A stretch of DNA of 64,000 nt from Paenibacillus sp. BJ-4 (GTDB lineage: Bacteria; Bacillota; Bacilli; Paenibacillales; Paenibacillaceae), in assembly GCF_020404765.1 (NCBI RefSeq), contig NZ_JAIVEM010000030.1, forward strand, positions 1-64,000, written 5' to 3'. Every line of letters starts with the position of its first letter. Within the stretch, counting starts at the first letter, position 1. The notes under the pieces were generated by a model. It did no database searches. It had not been told where the DNA came from and saw only the letters and a program-made list of their open reading frames with translations. Made by a program: the position numbers and the translations under genes. Positions 53,032 to 63,000 of the stretch are shown here, one piece after another.

Positions 53032-53066
53032 CAATTTAAACAACGTTTAAAACATTGTTTAAATTG
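53032..53066. promoter_or_regulatory. 35-bp near-perfect palindromic operator
   Basis: CAATTTAAACAACGTTT (53032-53048) and AAACATTGTTTAAATTG (53050-53066) are inverted copies around a single central base, with one mismatch. It starts 71 bases upstream of the TetR gene start. TetR-family dimers commonly bind such sites. Confidence 0.75.
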
Positions 53067-53122
53067 AGTTTAGCACTTTAGACTTCACAATACAAGGGAC
53101 AATTTTACATTTGGGATACAGA

Positions 53123-53157
53123 AAAACCCGCAAAACGAATAGGATCGTTTGCGGGTT
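53123..53157 (-). terminator. Terminator of the aminopeptidase gene
   Basis: ACCCGCAAAACGA (from 53126) pairs with TCGTTTGCGGGT (to 53156), and the minus-strand exit is TTTTTC. It lies 26 bases after the aminopeptidase stop. Confidence 0.82.
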
Positions 53158-53182
53158 GCTTGAATTGAGATTGAGAAAAAGA

Positions 53183-54415
53183 CTAAATGGCCCAATTTCC
53201 TTTGCGAAACACAGCTTCTTTGCTTCCGTCTTGCAACTCGCCGTCAATATCCAGCTCGGCTGAACCGATCATAAAATCAACATGAGTCAGGCTGACATTA
53301 GCACCGTTCTTCAACAATTCCTCCCGACTCATTTGTGTTCCTTTTTCCATATTAAAAGGATACGCACTGCCCAGAGCCACATGACAGGAGGAATTTTCGT
53401 CAATTCCCGTATTGTAAAAAATACGATTGAGATTTGAAATTGGTGAATCGTGCGGAACCAATGCAACTTCACCCAAATAGCTGGCCCCTTCATCCGTAGC
53501 GAGCAAATGAGTCAGATGCTGCTCGCCGGATTCCGCTGTATACTCGGTGACTTTGCCGTCCTTAAAGGTAAAAGTAATGCGATCCACTAGCTGCCCGTTC
53601 AAATTTAACGGCATGGTGCTGGTAACATAACCATTCACACCTGTGCGCTTAGGCATCGTGAACACTTCTTCTGTCGGCATATTGGCCACAAAATAATCCC
53701 CACGTTCGTTTTCACCACCACCACTGCGCCAGATATGCCCGTCAGCTAGTTCAATTTTTAAATCTGTTCCGGGTGCACGGTAATGCAAGCTTTTATATTT
53801 TTTATGATTCAGCTTGTTTTGCAGCTGTTCAAGATTCTTCAAATGCTCCTGCCAATTTTGAACAGGATCTGAGCCGTCTACACGGTTCATTTGGAAAATC
53901 GTATCCCACATGACACGAATGCGATCCTCTGCTACCACATCGGCAAATACTTTATCGGCCCAAGCCTTCGTTGGCGCTTTAATCAGACACCAGCTAATTT
54001 TATGATTCCGGGTATATTGGGAAAAGCCTTCTCTCGCCGTGACTGCCGCCTTCGTCGCACGTGAAACCTTTTGTGGATCAATGTCTTGATACAGATCGGG
54101 ATTCGGTACCTTGATGGTTAGCGTGGCTCCACCCTCTTCCGCGAGTTTTTCCATCATTTCCGCCTTCCATGCCGGGTAATAATCAAAGCAAGCTTCGTCA
54201 CCCTGTTCAAAGCGACTGCGTGTAATTTGATCGTCCTCAAACTCTACCTGTACGTATTTGGCCCCTGCTTCATAAGCTTTACTGACAATCAAGCGCGTAA
54301 AATCAATGGTTTCCAGCGGTGCTGTAACCAAAAATACCTGTCCGGGCTGAATGTTGACCCCTACTCTCACGACAAGCTCTGCATATTGCTCCAGCAATGT
54401 TTCGAATGTACTCAT
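53183..54415 (-). CDS. M29-family aminopeptidase (AmpS-like)
   Basis: This 410-residue metallo-aminopeptidase belongs to family M29 (AmpS/AmpT/PepS). Metal ligands lie in the C-terminal half: GGGENERGDYFVANMPTEEVF, the segment EVALVPHDSPIS and SSCHVALGSAYP, plus THVDFMIGSAELDIDG at the end. It removes N-terminal residues from peptides in the cytoplasm. ATG 54415 is preferred because AGGAG lies eight bases upstream; longer starts at 54445 and 54436 are possible. It follows the acyl-CoA synthetase gene by 44 bases and may be cotranscribed. Confidence 0.87.
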   Translation of the reverse strand: MSTFETLLEQYAELVVRVGVNIQPGQVFLVTAPLETIDFTRLIVSKAYEAGAKYVQVEFEDDQITRSRFEQGDEACFDYYPAWKAEMMEKLAEEGGATLTIKVPNPDLYQDIDPQKVSRATKAAVTAREGFSQYTRNHKISWCLIKAPTKAWADKVFADVVAEDRIRVMWDTIFQMNRVDGSDPVQNWQEHLKNLEQLQNKLNHKKYKSLHYRAPGTDLKIELADGHIWRSGGGENERGDYFVANMPTEEVFTMPKRTGVNGYVTSTMPLNLNGQLVDRITFTFKDGKVTEYTAESGEQHLTHLLATDEGASYLGEVALVPHDSPISNLNRIFYNTGIDENSSCHVALGSAYPFNMEKGTQMSREELLKNGANVSLTHVDFMIGSAELDIDGELQDGSKEAVFRKGNWAI

Positions 54416-54459
54416 GTTCCCACGCTCCTGTTCCATTTTCATCATATTTAATTTTATAA

Positions 54460-56049
54460 TTACAGTACAGATTGCTTTTCCAATTCACGCAGCACCACTC
54501 TTCGAATTTTGCCCGAGCTGGTTTTGGGAAGTTCCTGAATAAACTCTATTTTTCGTGGATACTTATAGGGTGCAGTCCATACTTTAACATGCTGCTGCAG
54601 TTCCTTCACCAGTTCCGGTGATCCTTCTACTCCGGCTTTAAGTACAATGAATGCCTTTACGATATGTCCACGCATTGGGTCAGGACTTGCTACGACAGCA
54701 CATTCCTGTACGGAGTCATGCTTCATAAGCGCTTCCTCTACTTCAAAAGGGCCAATGGTATAACCAGAGCTAATAATGATATCATCACCGCGTCCTTCAA
54801 ACCAGAAGTATCCATCCTCGTCTTTGCGAGCCCGATCTCCTGTCACAAAATAGTCACCTCGGAGACTGGTTGCTTTGCGTTCCGGATCAAGATAATACGT
54901 ATGAAATAATGCCGGTAGATCAGCACGCACTGCAATATCACCGACTTGACCTGGCGCCAGTGGAATGCCATCCTCGTCTATGACCTCAACAAGTCCTGGC
55001 GCAATGGATTTACCCATCGAGCCTGTACGCAGAGGTTCGTCCTTCAAGTTACCAATAATTAATGTGCTTTCCGTCTGTCCGTAACCGTCACGAATCGTAA
55101 TGTTGAACTGCTCCTGAAACTTGTTAATGACCTCCTGATTAAGAGGTTCTCCCGCAGAAACAGCGCTGCGCAATTGAGACAGATCGTACTTATCCAAACC
55201 ATCCGTCTTCGCCATAATCCGATACTCCGTAGGCGTGCAGCATAATACCTGAATCCCATACTCCTGCAGGAAGTGCAAATAACGACCTGGACGAAACGGA
55301 CCATTATATACGAATCCGGTCGCTCCATTCCCCAGTACGGATAAAAAAGGACTCCAAATCCATTTTTGCCACCCCGGTGCTGCTGTAGCCCATACTACAT
55401 CCGAAGCTTGGATATCCAGCCATGGGGATGTTATACGCAGATGAGCATACCCCCAGCCATGGCTATGTACAACACCTTTAGGATTCCCTGTAGTACCTGA
55501 GGTATAGGCCAGAATCGCCATATCGTCCCGATGTGTCTTCACAGCTTCAAAAGTATCGTGCTGTCCGTCCATCAGTTCATCCAGCGCAAGCCAGCCGGGT
55601 GCAGGTGCCGGGTTGTCACCGGAAACCATGATCCGATAATCCAGGGCAGGCAAATCATCATTTATTTTGTCCACTTCACCAGTTACTCCGGTCCATGCAA
55701 CAATTCCGCGTGCTTGTGAATGGCGAAGACGATACGCAATATCCTTAGCCCGCAGCATTTCCGAAGAAGGAATAACGGCGAGTCCCAACTTCAAGCACGC
55801 CAGGTAAATCACATATGCAATAATACGCCGTGGTACTACGACCAAAACTCTGTCTCCTTTATTAAATCCCAGACTCGTGAGTCCACCAGCCAGTCGATTA
55901 GCCTTTTTTAACAACTCTCCGTAGGTGATCTCCTCGTATTCTCCTGTTTCGCTCAACCACTTGAGTGCTGTTTTACCAGCATTATGGTGTTCCATTTCCG
56001 AAGTTATATTGTAATATTCAGGCGCAAGCCACTGCTGCTGATCTGCCAA
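54460..56049 (-). CDS. Acyl-CoA synthetase (AMP-binding)
   Basis: This 529-residue adenylate-forming enzyme of the acetyl/medium-chain acyl-CoA synthetase group activates a carboxylic acid with ATP and then transfers it to CoA. Motifs: P-loop LAYTSGTTGNPKGVVHSHGW, TGDRARKDEDGYFWFEGRGDD, the hinge IISSGYTIGPFEVEEAL and the catalytic Lys in LPKTSSGKIRRVVLRE. TTG 56049 with AAAGGGGA nine bases upstream is preferred. An in-frame ATG at 56178 lies beyond the promoter-like sequence and the terminator of the next gene's side. A FapR-like palindrome sits upstream at 56110-56127. Confidence 0.85.
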   Translation of the reverse strand: MADQQQWLAPEYYNITSEMEHHNAGKTALKWLSETGEYEEITYGELLKKANRLAGGLTSLGFNKGDRVLVVVPRRIIAYVIYLACLKLGLAVIPSSEMLRAKDIAYRLRHSQARGIVAWTGVTGEVDKINDDLPALDYRIMVSGDNPAPAPGWLALDELMDGQHDTFEAVKTHRDDMAILAYTSGTTGNPKGVVHSHGWGYAHLRITSPWLDIQASDVVWATAAPGWQKWIWSPFLSVLGNGATGFVYNGPFRPGRYLHFLQEYGIQVLCCTPTEYRIMAKTDGLDKYDLSQLRSAVSAGEPLNQEVINKFQEQFNITIRDGYGQTESTLIIGNLKDEPLRTGSMGKSIAPGLVEVIDEDGIPLAPGQVGDIAVRADLPALFHTYYLDPERKATSLRGDYFVTGDRARKDEDGYFWFEGRGDDIIISSGYTIGPFEVEEALMKHDSVQECAVVASPDPMRGHIVKAFIVLKAGVEGSPELVKELQQHVKVWTAPYKYPRKIEFIQELPKTSSGKIRRVVLRELEKQSVL

Positions 56050-56109
56050 ATTATATCTTCCCCTTTGTACATAAGATGAGAGCCGTGATCTTATTGTAGT
56101 ATACCACGT

Positions 56110-56127
56110 CCTAGTACCAGGTTCTAA
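56110..56127. promoter_or_regulatory. FapR-like operator of the acyl-CoA synthetase gene
   Basis: The minus strand reads TTAGAACCTGGTACTAGG, close to the FapR lipid-regulator consensus TTAGTACCTGGTACTAA. It lies about 60 bases upstream of the acyl-CoA synthetase start, where it could block transcription. Consensus quoted from memory. Confidence 0.45.
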
Positions 56128-56178
56128 TACCAGAATCAATTTTTTTGGAAAAAAATAAATTTTATGAACATACGACAA

Positions 56179-56214
56179 AAAGAAAGAGCCTGCGGTCAGA
56201 CTCTTTCTTTTTGC
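56179..56214 (-). terminator. Terminator of the DNA-alkylation repair gene
   Basis: AAAAAGAAAGAG and CTCTTTCTTTTT flank a 12-nt loop in a perfect stem over 56179-56214; T-rich on both exits. It lies three bases after the repair gene's stop. Confidence 0.88.
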
Positions 56215-56216
56215 TG

Positions 56217-57329
56217 CTAAAGACTTTGAAGTTGGAGTTCCAACACTGTATAAGTAGCTTCCTGCCCGTTTACGAGCAATGCAATCCGGTGCGTTCCCGG
56301 ATAATGACGGCGAGTTGTCAAATCTGAAAACCGGTGTGTGCGCGTACCTGTAAGACGTGTTCCTCCGGGAACGGTTTTGTCAGAGAGCAAAAACAATTTA
56401 CGTGAAACTTGTCCTCTCGCTTTCACAAAATCGATGCCGTATTCGATACGGACCCGCACCGGTTCACCTTCTCGAAGCTGAATAGAATAGCTCAACTCGC
56501 AGCTATCGCCGAGCTTCAACACGGCTGTGTCCGTGGCAAAAGAGGCTTGCGTGACCAATGAGACCCCATCCATTTCATCAGCATAGCCGAACAATGCCAT
56601 CACCTCGGGGACGGATTTGCGAATCAAAGTCCGGCAGCCGTGACGCACAATCCAGTCCGTATAAGGGTGTGTGCCTTTCCACCGCCTAGCCGTAGCTATA
56701 ATCGTATCAGGATGGTCCTTGGCGATGTCATTCAGGTTATTGGCTACACTTTTACGTACATACAGTGACGGATCGGCTTTTAGTAATTCCAATACGTTCA
56801 ATACTGGAGCGGGATCGTGTTTAAACATGAGCAGTGCCTGCCCCCAAGGTAATCTTGGACGGCATCCTTCACTCGCAAGACGACGGACGTACTCGCTTTG
56901 GTGTCCTGCCCAAGCCGTCATCTGCCGCATCATTCTTTCCGGTTCACGGAGCAGAAAGGGTCTCACGGCAAACTCTGCAGAGGATTTTGATGTAAAACGC
57001 TCCAGTGCCTTCATGGAAAGGTCCCAATGCTCTTCTCCCTGCCCATACACCTCTACAAAATCGGGGAAAAATAAGTACGGAAACCCGCTGCAATGCTCAT
57101 CTATCGCAAACAGGATATCCAAGGCTTCTTCATAACGGCTGGGCAAAAATGCTCCCAATGTTAACGAAATACGCCGCATTCGTTCTTTTAGCTCCAGCTC
57201 GTCCCATTTTTCATCCATAACTTGACGGATAAACCCGTTGGTATCAAACGAGCTATAAGCAGTTTGCACTCTTTCACCGAAAAGGCGAAGAAAATCCTCT
57301 GTGTATATATTTTTTAAAGGCTCAGCCAT
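56217..57329 (-). CDS. AlkC/AlkD-like DNA alkylation repair protein
   Basis: This 370-residue HEAT-repeat protein of the DNA-alkylation-repair glycosylase family excises alkylated bases. Helical HEAT units fill about residues 60-240, with WAGHQSEYVRRLASEGCRPR, DPAPVLNVLELLKADPSLYV and SVANNLNDIAKDHPDTII. A C-terminal beta-rich segment of about 100 residues (CELSYSIQLREGEPVRVRIE) matches the Ig-like domain of AlkC rather than the shorter AlkD. ATG 57329 is behind AAAGGAG; an ATG at 57347 also exists. It is monocistronic. Confidence 0.83.
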   Translation of the reverse strand: MAEPLKNIYTEDFLRLFGERVQTAYSSFDTNGFIRQVMDEKWDELELKERMRRISLTLGAFLPSRYEEALDILFAIDEHCSGFPYLFFPDFVEVYGQGEEHWDLSMKALERFTSKSSAEFAVRPFLLREPERMMRQMTAWAGHQSEYVRRLASEGCRPRLPWGQALLMFKHDPAPVLNVLELLKADPSLYVRKSVANNLNDIAKDHPDTIIATARRWKGTHPYTDWIVRHGCRTLIRKSVPEVMALFGYADEMDGVSLVTQASFATDTAVLKLGDSCELSYSIQLREGEPVRVRIEYGIDFVKARGQVSRKLFLLSDKTVPGGTRLTGTRTHRFSDLTTRRHYPGTHRIALLVNGQEATYTVLELQLQSL

Positions 57330-57513
57330 TCTGTAACTCCTTTGCATGCGTATGTAAACTGTGAATGATATCTTCTATTATGATAACCACAAACCGTAAC
57401 GCAACACCAGCACCAAAATGAAGTACATCATTATAACTGAACAATACAAACTTTATTTTATCCAAACCCCTTTCGGCAAACGAATCGGCTTCGTTCGTTC
57501 CCGGTGATCGGGT

Positions 57514-58062
57514 CTAATTTCGGTTAGCTGTCTCTGCTTCATTTTTTTCACGAATGTAGGCATCAAATAATTCAGGATTCACTACTTTACGCAGTAAATG
57601 CATCGTCCCATCCCCTGTTCCACGGTCAAAAGCATGAATACGTTTATATCCCCAGCGCTCGTACATAGATAGCAGATATGGATGCTTCTCCGCTGTCGCC
57701 AGTGTCACCGCAGGGGCACCCACCTGATTGCGAATAATCGCCTGCTCTACCCAGTTTAGCAGTTTTCTCCCATATCCTTTACCCTGTGCAGCCGGGTCTA
57801 CGGCGAACCACATCACAAATGGTAAATCGGTTATAAAATCAAGAGCTCTATTTTTCAGATGGCTAACCGTAGCCTGGATGACGCCATCCACTTCCAGCAC
57901 ATAGCAATCATTATTTTTAATGTTTTCCTGAATAAGAGCAACATTTACCTGAGCGGCAGGCCACTGAAGTCCCAGCTGCCGAATCGTTTCGTATGCCTCA
58001 TACGTCACATACTGCAATCTCTCGGCGTCCTTCTGTTGTGCTAGACGATAGATTTCGCTCAT
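57514..58062 (-). CDS. GNAT-family N-acetyltransferase
   Basis: This 182-residue acetyltransferase has a GNAT fold. The CoA-binding motif A is FAVDPAAQGKGYGRKLLNWVE (core QGKGYGRKLL), preceded by beta4 DLPFVMW and followed by ALYERWGYKRIHAF-like LSMYERWGYKRI. It transfers acetyl groups to an amine; the acceptor is unknown. ATG 58062 is preceded by AGAGGCGGG. It is monocistronic. Confidence 0.85.
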   Translation of the reverse strand: MSEIYRLAQQKDAERLQYVTYEAYETIRQLGLQWPAAQVNVALIQENIKNNDCYVLEVDGVIQATVSHLKNRALDFITDLPFVMWFAVDPAAQGKGYGRKLLNWVEQAIIRNQVGAPAVTLATAEKHPYLLSMYERWGYKRIHAFDRGTGDGTMHLLRKVVNPELFDAYIREKNEAETANRN

Positions 58063-58245
58063 ATTAACCCGCCTCTCTATATTGTCATTTATAACGTGGT
58101 AAGTCGCTCAAGTGAATTAATCCCATCTATTTAATAAGATATAAAGAATAATATTACTGTAGCATGCTTACTATCACAGCGACTAATTAATTTTTTCTAT
58201 AACTACATTTAAAATAACAATAATCTTGTAACACAGTCATTAAAA

Positions 58246-58291
58246 AAGCCGAGAGCGATACACCCGCTATTCGGGGTAACGCTTTCGGCTT
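58246..58291 (-). terminator. Terminator of the aldo/keto reductase gene
   Basis: AAGCCGAGAGCG pairs with CGCTTTCGGCTT over 58246-58291; the minus-strand exit is TTTTTT. Confidence 0.85.
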
Positions 58292-58314
58292 ATAGCTTAT
58301 ATACACGGATTCGG

Positions 58315-59298
58315 CTATGGCAGCCGATAGAACGCGAACGGCTCGCCACTGCGGAAGGAAAGGCTGGCTTGTTCCAGCTTGTCCAGCGTTGGTGCATCCA
58401 GATGAATGGAAACACTGTGCAGATTATGCTGCACCTGCTCTACCTGGGTGGCTCCTACAATAACGGTAGAAACAGCAGGTCTGCTTATCAGCCAGGCCAA
58501 TGACAGCGCCGTGGGGGAAGTGCCCAACTCTTCAGCGATTTCATTTACTTGGTTGCCGAGTTCAATTCGCTCGGGGGTAAGGAAGCGGCTGAAGTTTGGA
58601 TCGGTTTCGACTCTGGAGCCAGCAGGTACGGCACCACCCCCGGCATATTTGCCGGTGAGAATACCACCGGCAAGCGGGAAGTAGGGAATGATTCCGACTC
58701 CTTGATCGAGGCAGAGCGGAAGTAACTCTTTCTCTGGCGTACGGTCGGCGAGGGAGTAGCTGCACTGAATCGAGACGTACTTGACCAGATTCTGCGCTTC
58801 GCTAATCCCGAGCGCCTTCATCATTTCCCAGGCCGCGTAATTGGAAGCACCGATATAACGCACTTTACCTGCGGAGATCATATTGTCAAGCGTGCGTAGC
58901 GTTTCCTCCAGCGGGGTGTAGGGATCAAATGTGTGAATCTGGTACAGATCAACATAATCCGTCTTCAAACGGCGCAGGCTGCCCTCAAGCTCCTGCATCA
59001 GGTGATGGCGGGAAGATCCGCTCCCTCCCGGTCCTTCGTGTTTCGGTAGGCCCGCTTTGGTGGCAAGAACGACAGATTGCCGTCTACCTTCCAACGCTAG
59101 CCCGATGATTCTTTCCGATTCCGAACCAGCGTAAATATTGGCGGTATCCATAAAATTAATTCCCTGGTCGAGCGCAGCATGGATGATATCCATCGAAGTC
59201 TGCTGATCCGCTCTCTTGCCGAAAGAATTGGTGCCGAGGCCAAGTGCGGACACCTGAAGCCCACTGTTTCCCAAACGATTATATTTCACGTTGTTCAT
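58315..59298 (-). CDS. Aldo/keto reductase
   Basis: This 327-residue NADPH-dependent aldo/keto reductase has the active-site Asp and Tyr in DTANIYAGSESE, the Lys in VLATKAG and the His in YQIHTFDPYTPLEETL. The nucleotide-binding end is AWLISRPAVSTVIVGAT. Its layout is that of the general-stress YhdN / potassium-channel beta-subunit-like group. ATG 59298 has AGGAAGAGG upstream; an ATG at 59343 is less likely. It reduces carbonyl compounds in the cytoplasm. It is monocistronic. Confidence 0.88.
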   Translation of the reverse strand: MNNVKYNRLGNSGLQVSALGLGTNSFGKRADQQTSMDIIHAALDQGINFMDTANIYAGSESERIIGLALEGRRQSVVLATKAGLPKHEGPGGSGSSRHHLMQELEGSLRRLKTDYVDLYQIHTFDPYTPLEETLRTLDNMISAGKVRYIGASNYAAWEMMKALGISEAQNLVKYVSIQCSYSLADRTPEKELLPLCLDQGVGIIPYFPLAGGILTGKYAGGGAVPAGSRVETDPNFSRFLTPERIELGNQVNEIAEELGTSPTALSLAWLISRPAVSTVIVGATQVEQVQHNLHSVSIHLDAPTLDKLEQASLSFRSGEPFAFYRLP

Positions 59299-59399
59299 CA
59301 GTCCTCTTCCTGTGGTAAATTGTATCTTGGCGGTAAATGGCATCGATACTCTTTGGGAAGCTGGCTGTACAAGTTTAAATAAAACTTGTACAGTCTGTA

Positions 59400-59903
59400 T
59401 TATTCTGCAGGGACTGTAAAGCTGCGTTTGGCAAACTCGCTGTCCAGCATATAAAAAGCGTTGCTGTCTCTTTCAATGCGCTTAAGCTTTTGGATAACAC
59501 TGTCGAACAGGGCTTCCTCTTCCACTTGCTCATCAATAAACCATTTCAGGAAATGGATTGTCGCATGCTCACGCTCGTCTAGAGCCAGATCAGCCAAATG
59601 GTAAAATTTCTGTGTGTTTTGCTGCTCATGCTTGTAGCCGTGCTCAAATACGTCCAGCATGGAAGCATAGCTATTGTTTGGCTCCGGTAATGCTGCCAAA
59701 GTAGCGCGTCCTCTGCGGTCATTAATATATTTGTACAGCTTCATCGCATGAAAACGTTCCTCCTCCGCTTGTACCAGGAAGAAGTTCGCGAACCCATCCA
59801 GACTTTCACTGGAGCAATAAGCAGCCATCGCCAGATACACATGAGCGGAGTAAAATTCAAAGTTCATTTGCTCATTCAGAGCCTGTGCCAATTTGTCATT
59901 CAT
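59400..59903 (-). CDS. Ferritin (FtnA-type)
   Basis: This 167-residue iron-storage ferritin has a four-helix bundle. The ferroxidase centre residues are in NEQMNFEFYSAHVYLAMAAY, core EFYSAHVYLAM, and FLVQAEEERFHAMKLYKYI, core QAEEERFHAMK. The helix D region is EREHATIHFLKWFIDEQVEEE. It oxidises Fe2+ and stores it as a mineral core. ATG 59903 has a weak ribosome binding site CCGAGGTGACC. A hairpin GTACAAGTTT...AAACTTGTAC follows at 59368-59392 and may serve as its terminator. It is monocistronic. Confidence 0.92.
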   Translation of the reverse strand: MNDKLAQALNEQMNFEFYSAHVYLAMAAYCSSESLDGFANFFLVQAEEERFHAMKLYKYINDRRGRATLAALPEPNNSYASMLDVFEHGYKHEQQNTQKFYHLADLALDEREHATIHFLKWFIDEQVEEEALFDSVIQKLKRIERDSNAFYMLDSEFAKRSFTVPAE

Positions 59904-59969
59904 GTCTCAGGTCACCTCGGTCATGTATATAATATGTAACGTTCCTAGTGTACCACGAATCCAACCACA

Positions 59970-60017
59970 AAAAAACGGGCGGAATATGAGCTCAATTCCC
60001 TCTCTCACTCCACCCGT
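59970..60017 (-). terminator. Terminator of the GH48 cellulase gene
   Basis: ACGGGCGG pairs with CCACCCGT across a long loop; the minus-strand exit is TTTTTTT (plus A-run at about 59968-59975). It lies 22 bases after the cellulase stop. Confidence 0.78.
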
Positions 60018-60038
60018 CTCACTCCAATTAGTTTAAAC

Positions 60039-63000
60039 TCAAGGCTCCAGACCCCAGACACGCTTGTCGTTTACGTATAGAGGTGTCTTATCCCAATCCG
60101 TATATGATGTCTTGGTTGCATCATAGGAAAAATCATCACTTTCGTTATAATTGCTCCAGTCCGTTTTGTTCATGCGAATCTGAATATCCCCTGTATTTGC
60201 CCCTGCTGCCAGACTTCCCGCACCAGCTCCAAAGGAAATTTCCAGATAATAATCTGCGCCCGTAACCGCCTTATCCAGTTTGACAAAGCGTCCCTGGACA
60301 TTGTCGCTACCCAGCTGTGCATAGTCACAATGGAATTCCTGTGATTTATCACCATCTACAGTAAGGTAGTACCGCAGCTTGACATTTTTCAGATCAACTG
60401 CTTCTTTCCCCTTGTTGACCACACGGAACAGCGGACGTATCTGATTATCTCCCGGGTTCGTATCACCCACACGGTATTGGGCAATTACATCGCCCGTTGC
60501 CGGCATCGGCGCTGCTGTCGGCTTGGCGCTGACCTCGGCAGAATCCGGGCTGGTTCCTAAAGAATTAGTTGCACTTGCTACATAATAATAAGTGGTTTCA
60601 TTCACCACCCCTGTATCTTTGTAAGTGCTGTCTGTTACCGTTGCTACAGTCGTATAAGGTCCCCCACTGGTTGTTGACCGCTTAACTGTGTAGCTATCCA
60701 CGCCCGTTGCTTTGCTCCAGGTCAGTGTAACCTGAGCATCCCCCGCACTTGCCTTCACATTCGCGGGTGCTTTGGGAGCTGTCGGCTCGGCTGGTCCGCT
60801 GCCGTTAATGAGACGGTCATATTCAGCATAAGCTGTCGCCATATCAACTTGGGACCAGAAACGATGATACGTAAATTCTGGAGCGCCCTTATCCCATTTT
60901 TTCGTCTGATTATTCCAGGATGTCGTGTATTTATCCTTCAAATAAGACCATTGCGGGTCCTTCGTAATGTTAGGCCGAATATCGGTATAGCTGGAATATG
61001 TGCCGTTTCCACCCTTAGACGGGTCAGAAGCAGTCGCGTCTGTACCTGGGATGGTGTTGCCTTGCCCCGTTTTACCACTCCAGCCGTTCGGAATATACAC
61101 TTCTTTTGTGAAATAGCGATAATAATCCTCGCGTGCTTCCTTTGTAGTAATACCTACGCCATCGTTATAGCCCCATGCAGCATCAAGCAAAGCTTTGGAC
61201 AAATCCTTGGCTTCCTTGCCCAGTTCGGTGTAGTCGCCTTTTTCAGCCTTCGTGCCAGCAGCAAAGAAAGTAAGCGCTTTAACATAACTGCCCAGTACTC
61301 CGGCATCCTGTCCCGGGTTCTTTGTTACGACATGGAGATTCGCATTCCCTTTATGATTGGCAAAGCCGGTCCAGGTTTCTGGCTTCCCGCTCCATTCCAG
61401 ATTGCCTGGCACCCAGAACTCGCCTTTAGCCGCTTTAGTGGCTACCTTCGGATTTTTACCACCCAGAATGCGCTTGCCTTGAGCGTCCAAATAGTATCCC
61501 TGCGCGTCTGTCACAGGACGTTCATTGGCAAATACATAGCTCTTGGACCACGCTACCCAGTTTTCAATCACTTGCTTAGCCATTTTAAACTGATCGGACG
61601 AAGTATCGCCCTTCTGGGCTAAAATGTAGTATAGCTCAGCAATCCGCTCGACCGGCCAAGCCTGCATTCCGAACCAGTTGTTGGACGGTGGATCTTGGTA
61701 TACAGGAGCACCTGTATAAGCCATTCCATAGAAGGTGCTTGTGCCAGACGGATACGCCTTGTAGGCACCATCCCAGCTATTCGTTGCTCCACCTGCAATG
61801 GCTCCCTCATCGGATTGCAACCAGGTATAAAATTCCAGTTGGCGCTTCAGCGAGGTTGCCCAATCCTGTCCTGCCGTTGGTGAATTGGGTATTAATCCGC
61901 CATCCTTATCGGATAACGCGTAAGCAGCAACGACATTTTGATAGCCCTGGTGCGCATGGCTTGCGCCAATCCGCCAAGCCCAGTTGCCGCTTTGGCCCAG
62001 TCCGCCGCCCCATGCCGTATACCATGCCATCAGATAATGGCTGGCGTCCTTGCCGGAACCAGCGCTTGGAGCCCCATTGGAAGCGCTTCCGATTTTTTGG
62101 AAGTATTTATCGTACATACCGTAGCGTAAGTAGTCTCCCATCTTTTTCGCTTTATCCAAATATACCGGGTTGTCATATCCCAGTTCTTTTGCCCAGTACA
62201 TGGCTTGAACCGCCCGTGCGTCCGCATCGGTCGCATTCGTATAGCGCCATTGCTGTGCAGGAGCATTATTCTCCTTGGTGAACAGGCTCATGAAGCCTTC
62301 ATTAGGTTTACCAAATTTTTGATTATCCTGCGATGGATGCGGGACGGCTTCCCAAACCGATTCCTGTTCTCCGCGTTGGAAGGTGTTCACATAGGTGGCC
62401 GTGTGCGACGGATTCAGCAGGTTGCCAAAACCGTACCAATTATCCACGTCCAGCAGCCAATGCATCAGATAGGTCTGATTGTTGCCATAGGTTGCCTTCA
62501 ACTCTGCATCCAGCGGGTCCTTGCCACCACTGTACTGACCACTCAGACGGCTTGGGTATTGATCCGGCTGCGGATACTCAGCGGCATAGGTGGCGGGGCT
62601 GTTGGGGTTATAGTTACTCATCGTAGGCTGTTCTTCCTTGCCATCCCCTTCATTAACTGGAATAATGTATTTCTCCATGTTGTCCCAAGCGGATTCTAAG
62701 TGCTCCCAATCCCCGGTATAATGACCATACAGCACTTCTAGCCACATCCAGTAGCTATAGGCTTCCGAGGTCGTTAAATGCCCGTAGTCCGGCGCCTCAC
62801 TCATGAGTGTTTCAACGGAATGATAAGGAATGCCTTCCTTTGAAAAATATCCGCTGGCCGGGTCCTTCAGTTGTTTATACAATTGAAGGAAGCGTGTCGA
62901 TTCCGGTGTTGCAGCCGATGCACGATCAGGCTCGGCCTGAAATATGCCCAAGGTTAGCGGAAGCACCAAAATGGCTGACATGACCATAGAGACAGATTTC

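Noticed and set aside
56050..56178. T-box riboswitch upstream of the acyl-CoA synthetase gene
   Set aside because: The region has a GGTACTAGG-like string but no antiterminator structure or leader length, and the gene is not amino-acid related. A FapR-like box explains it better.
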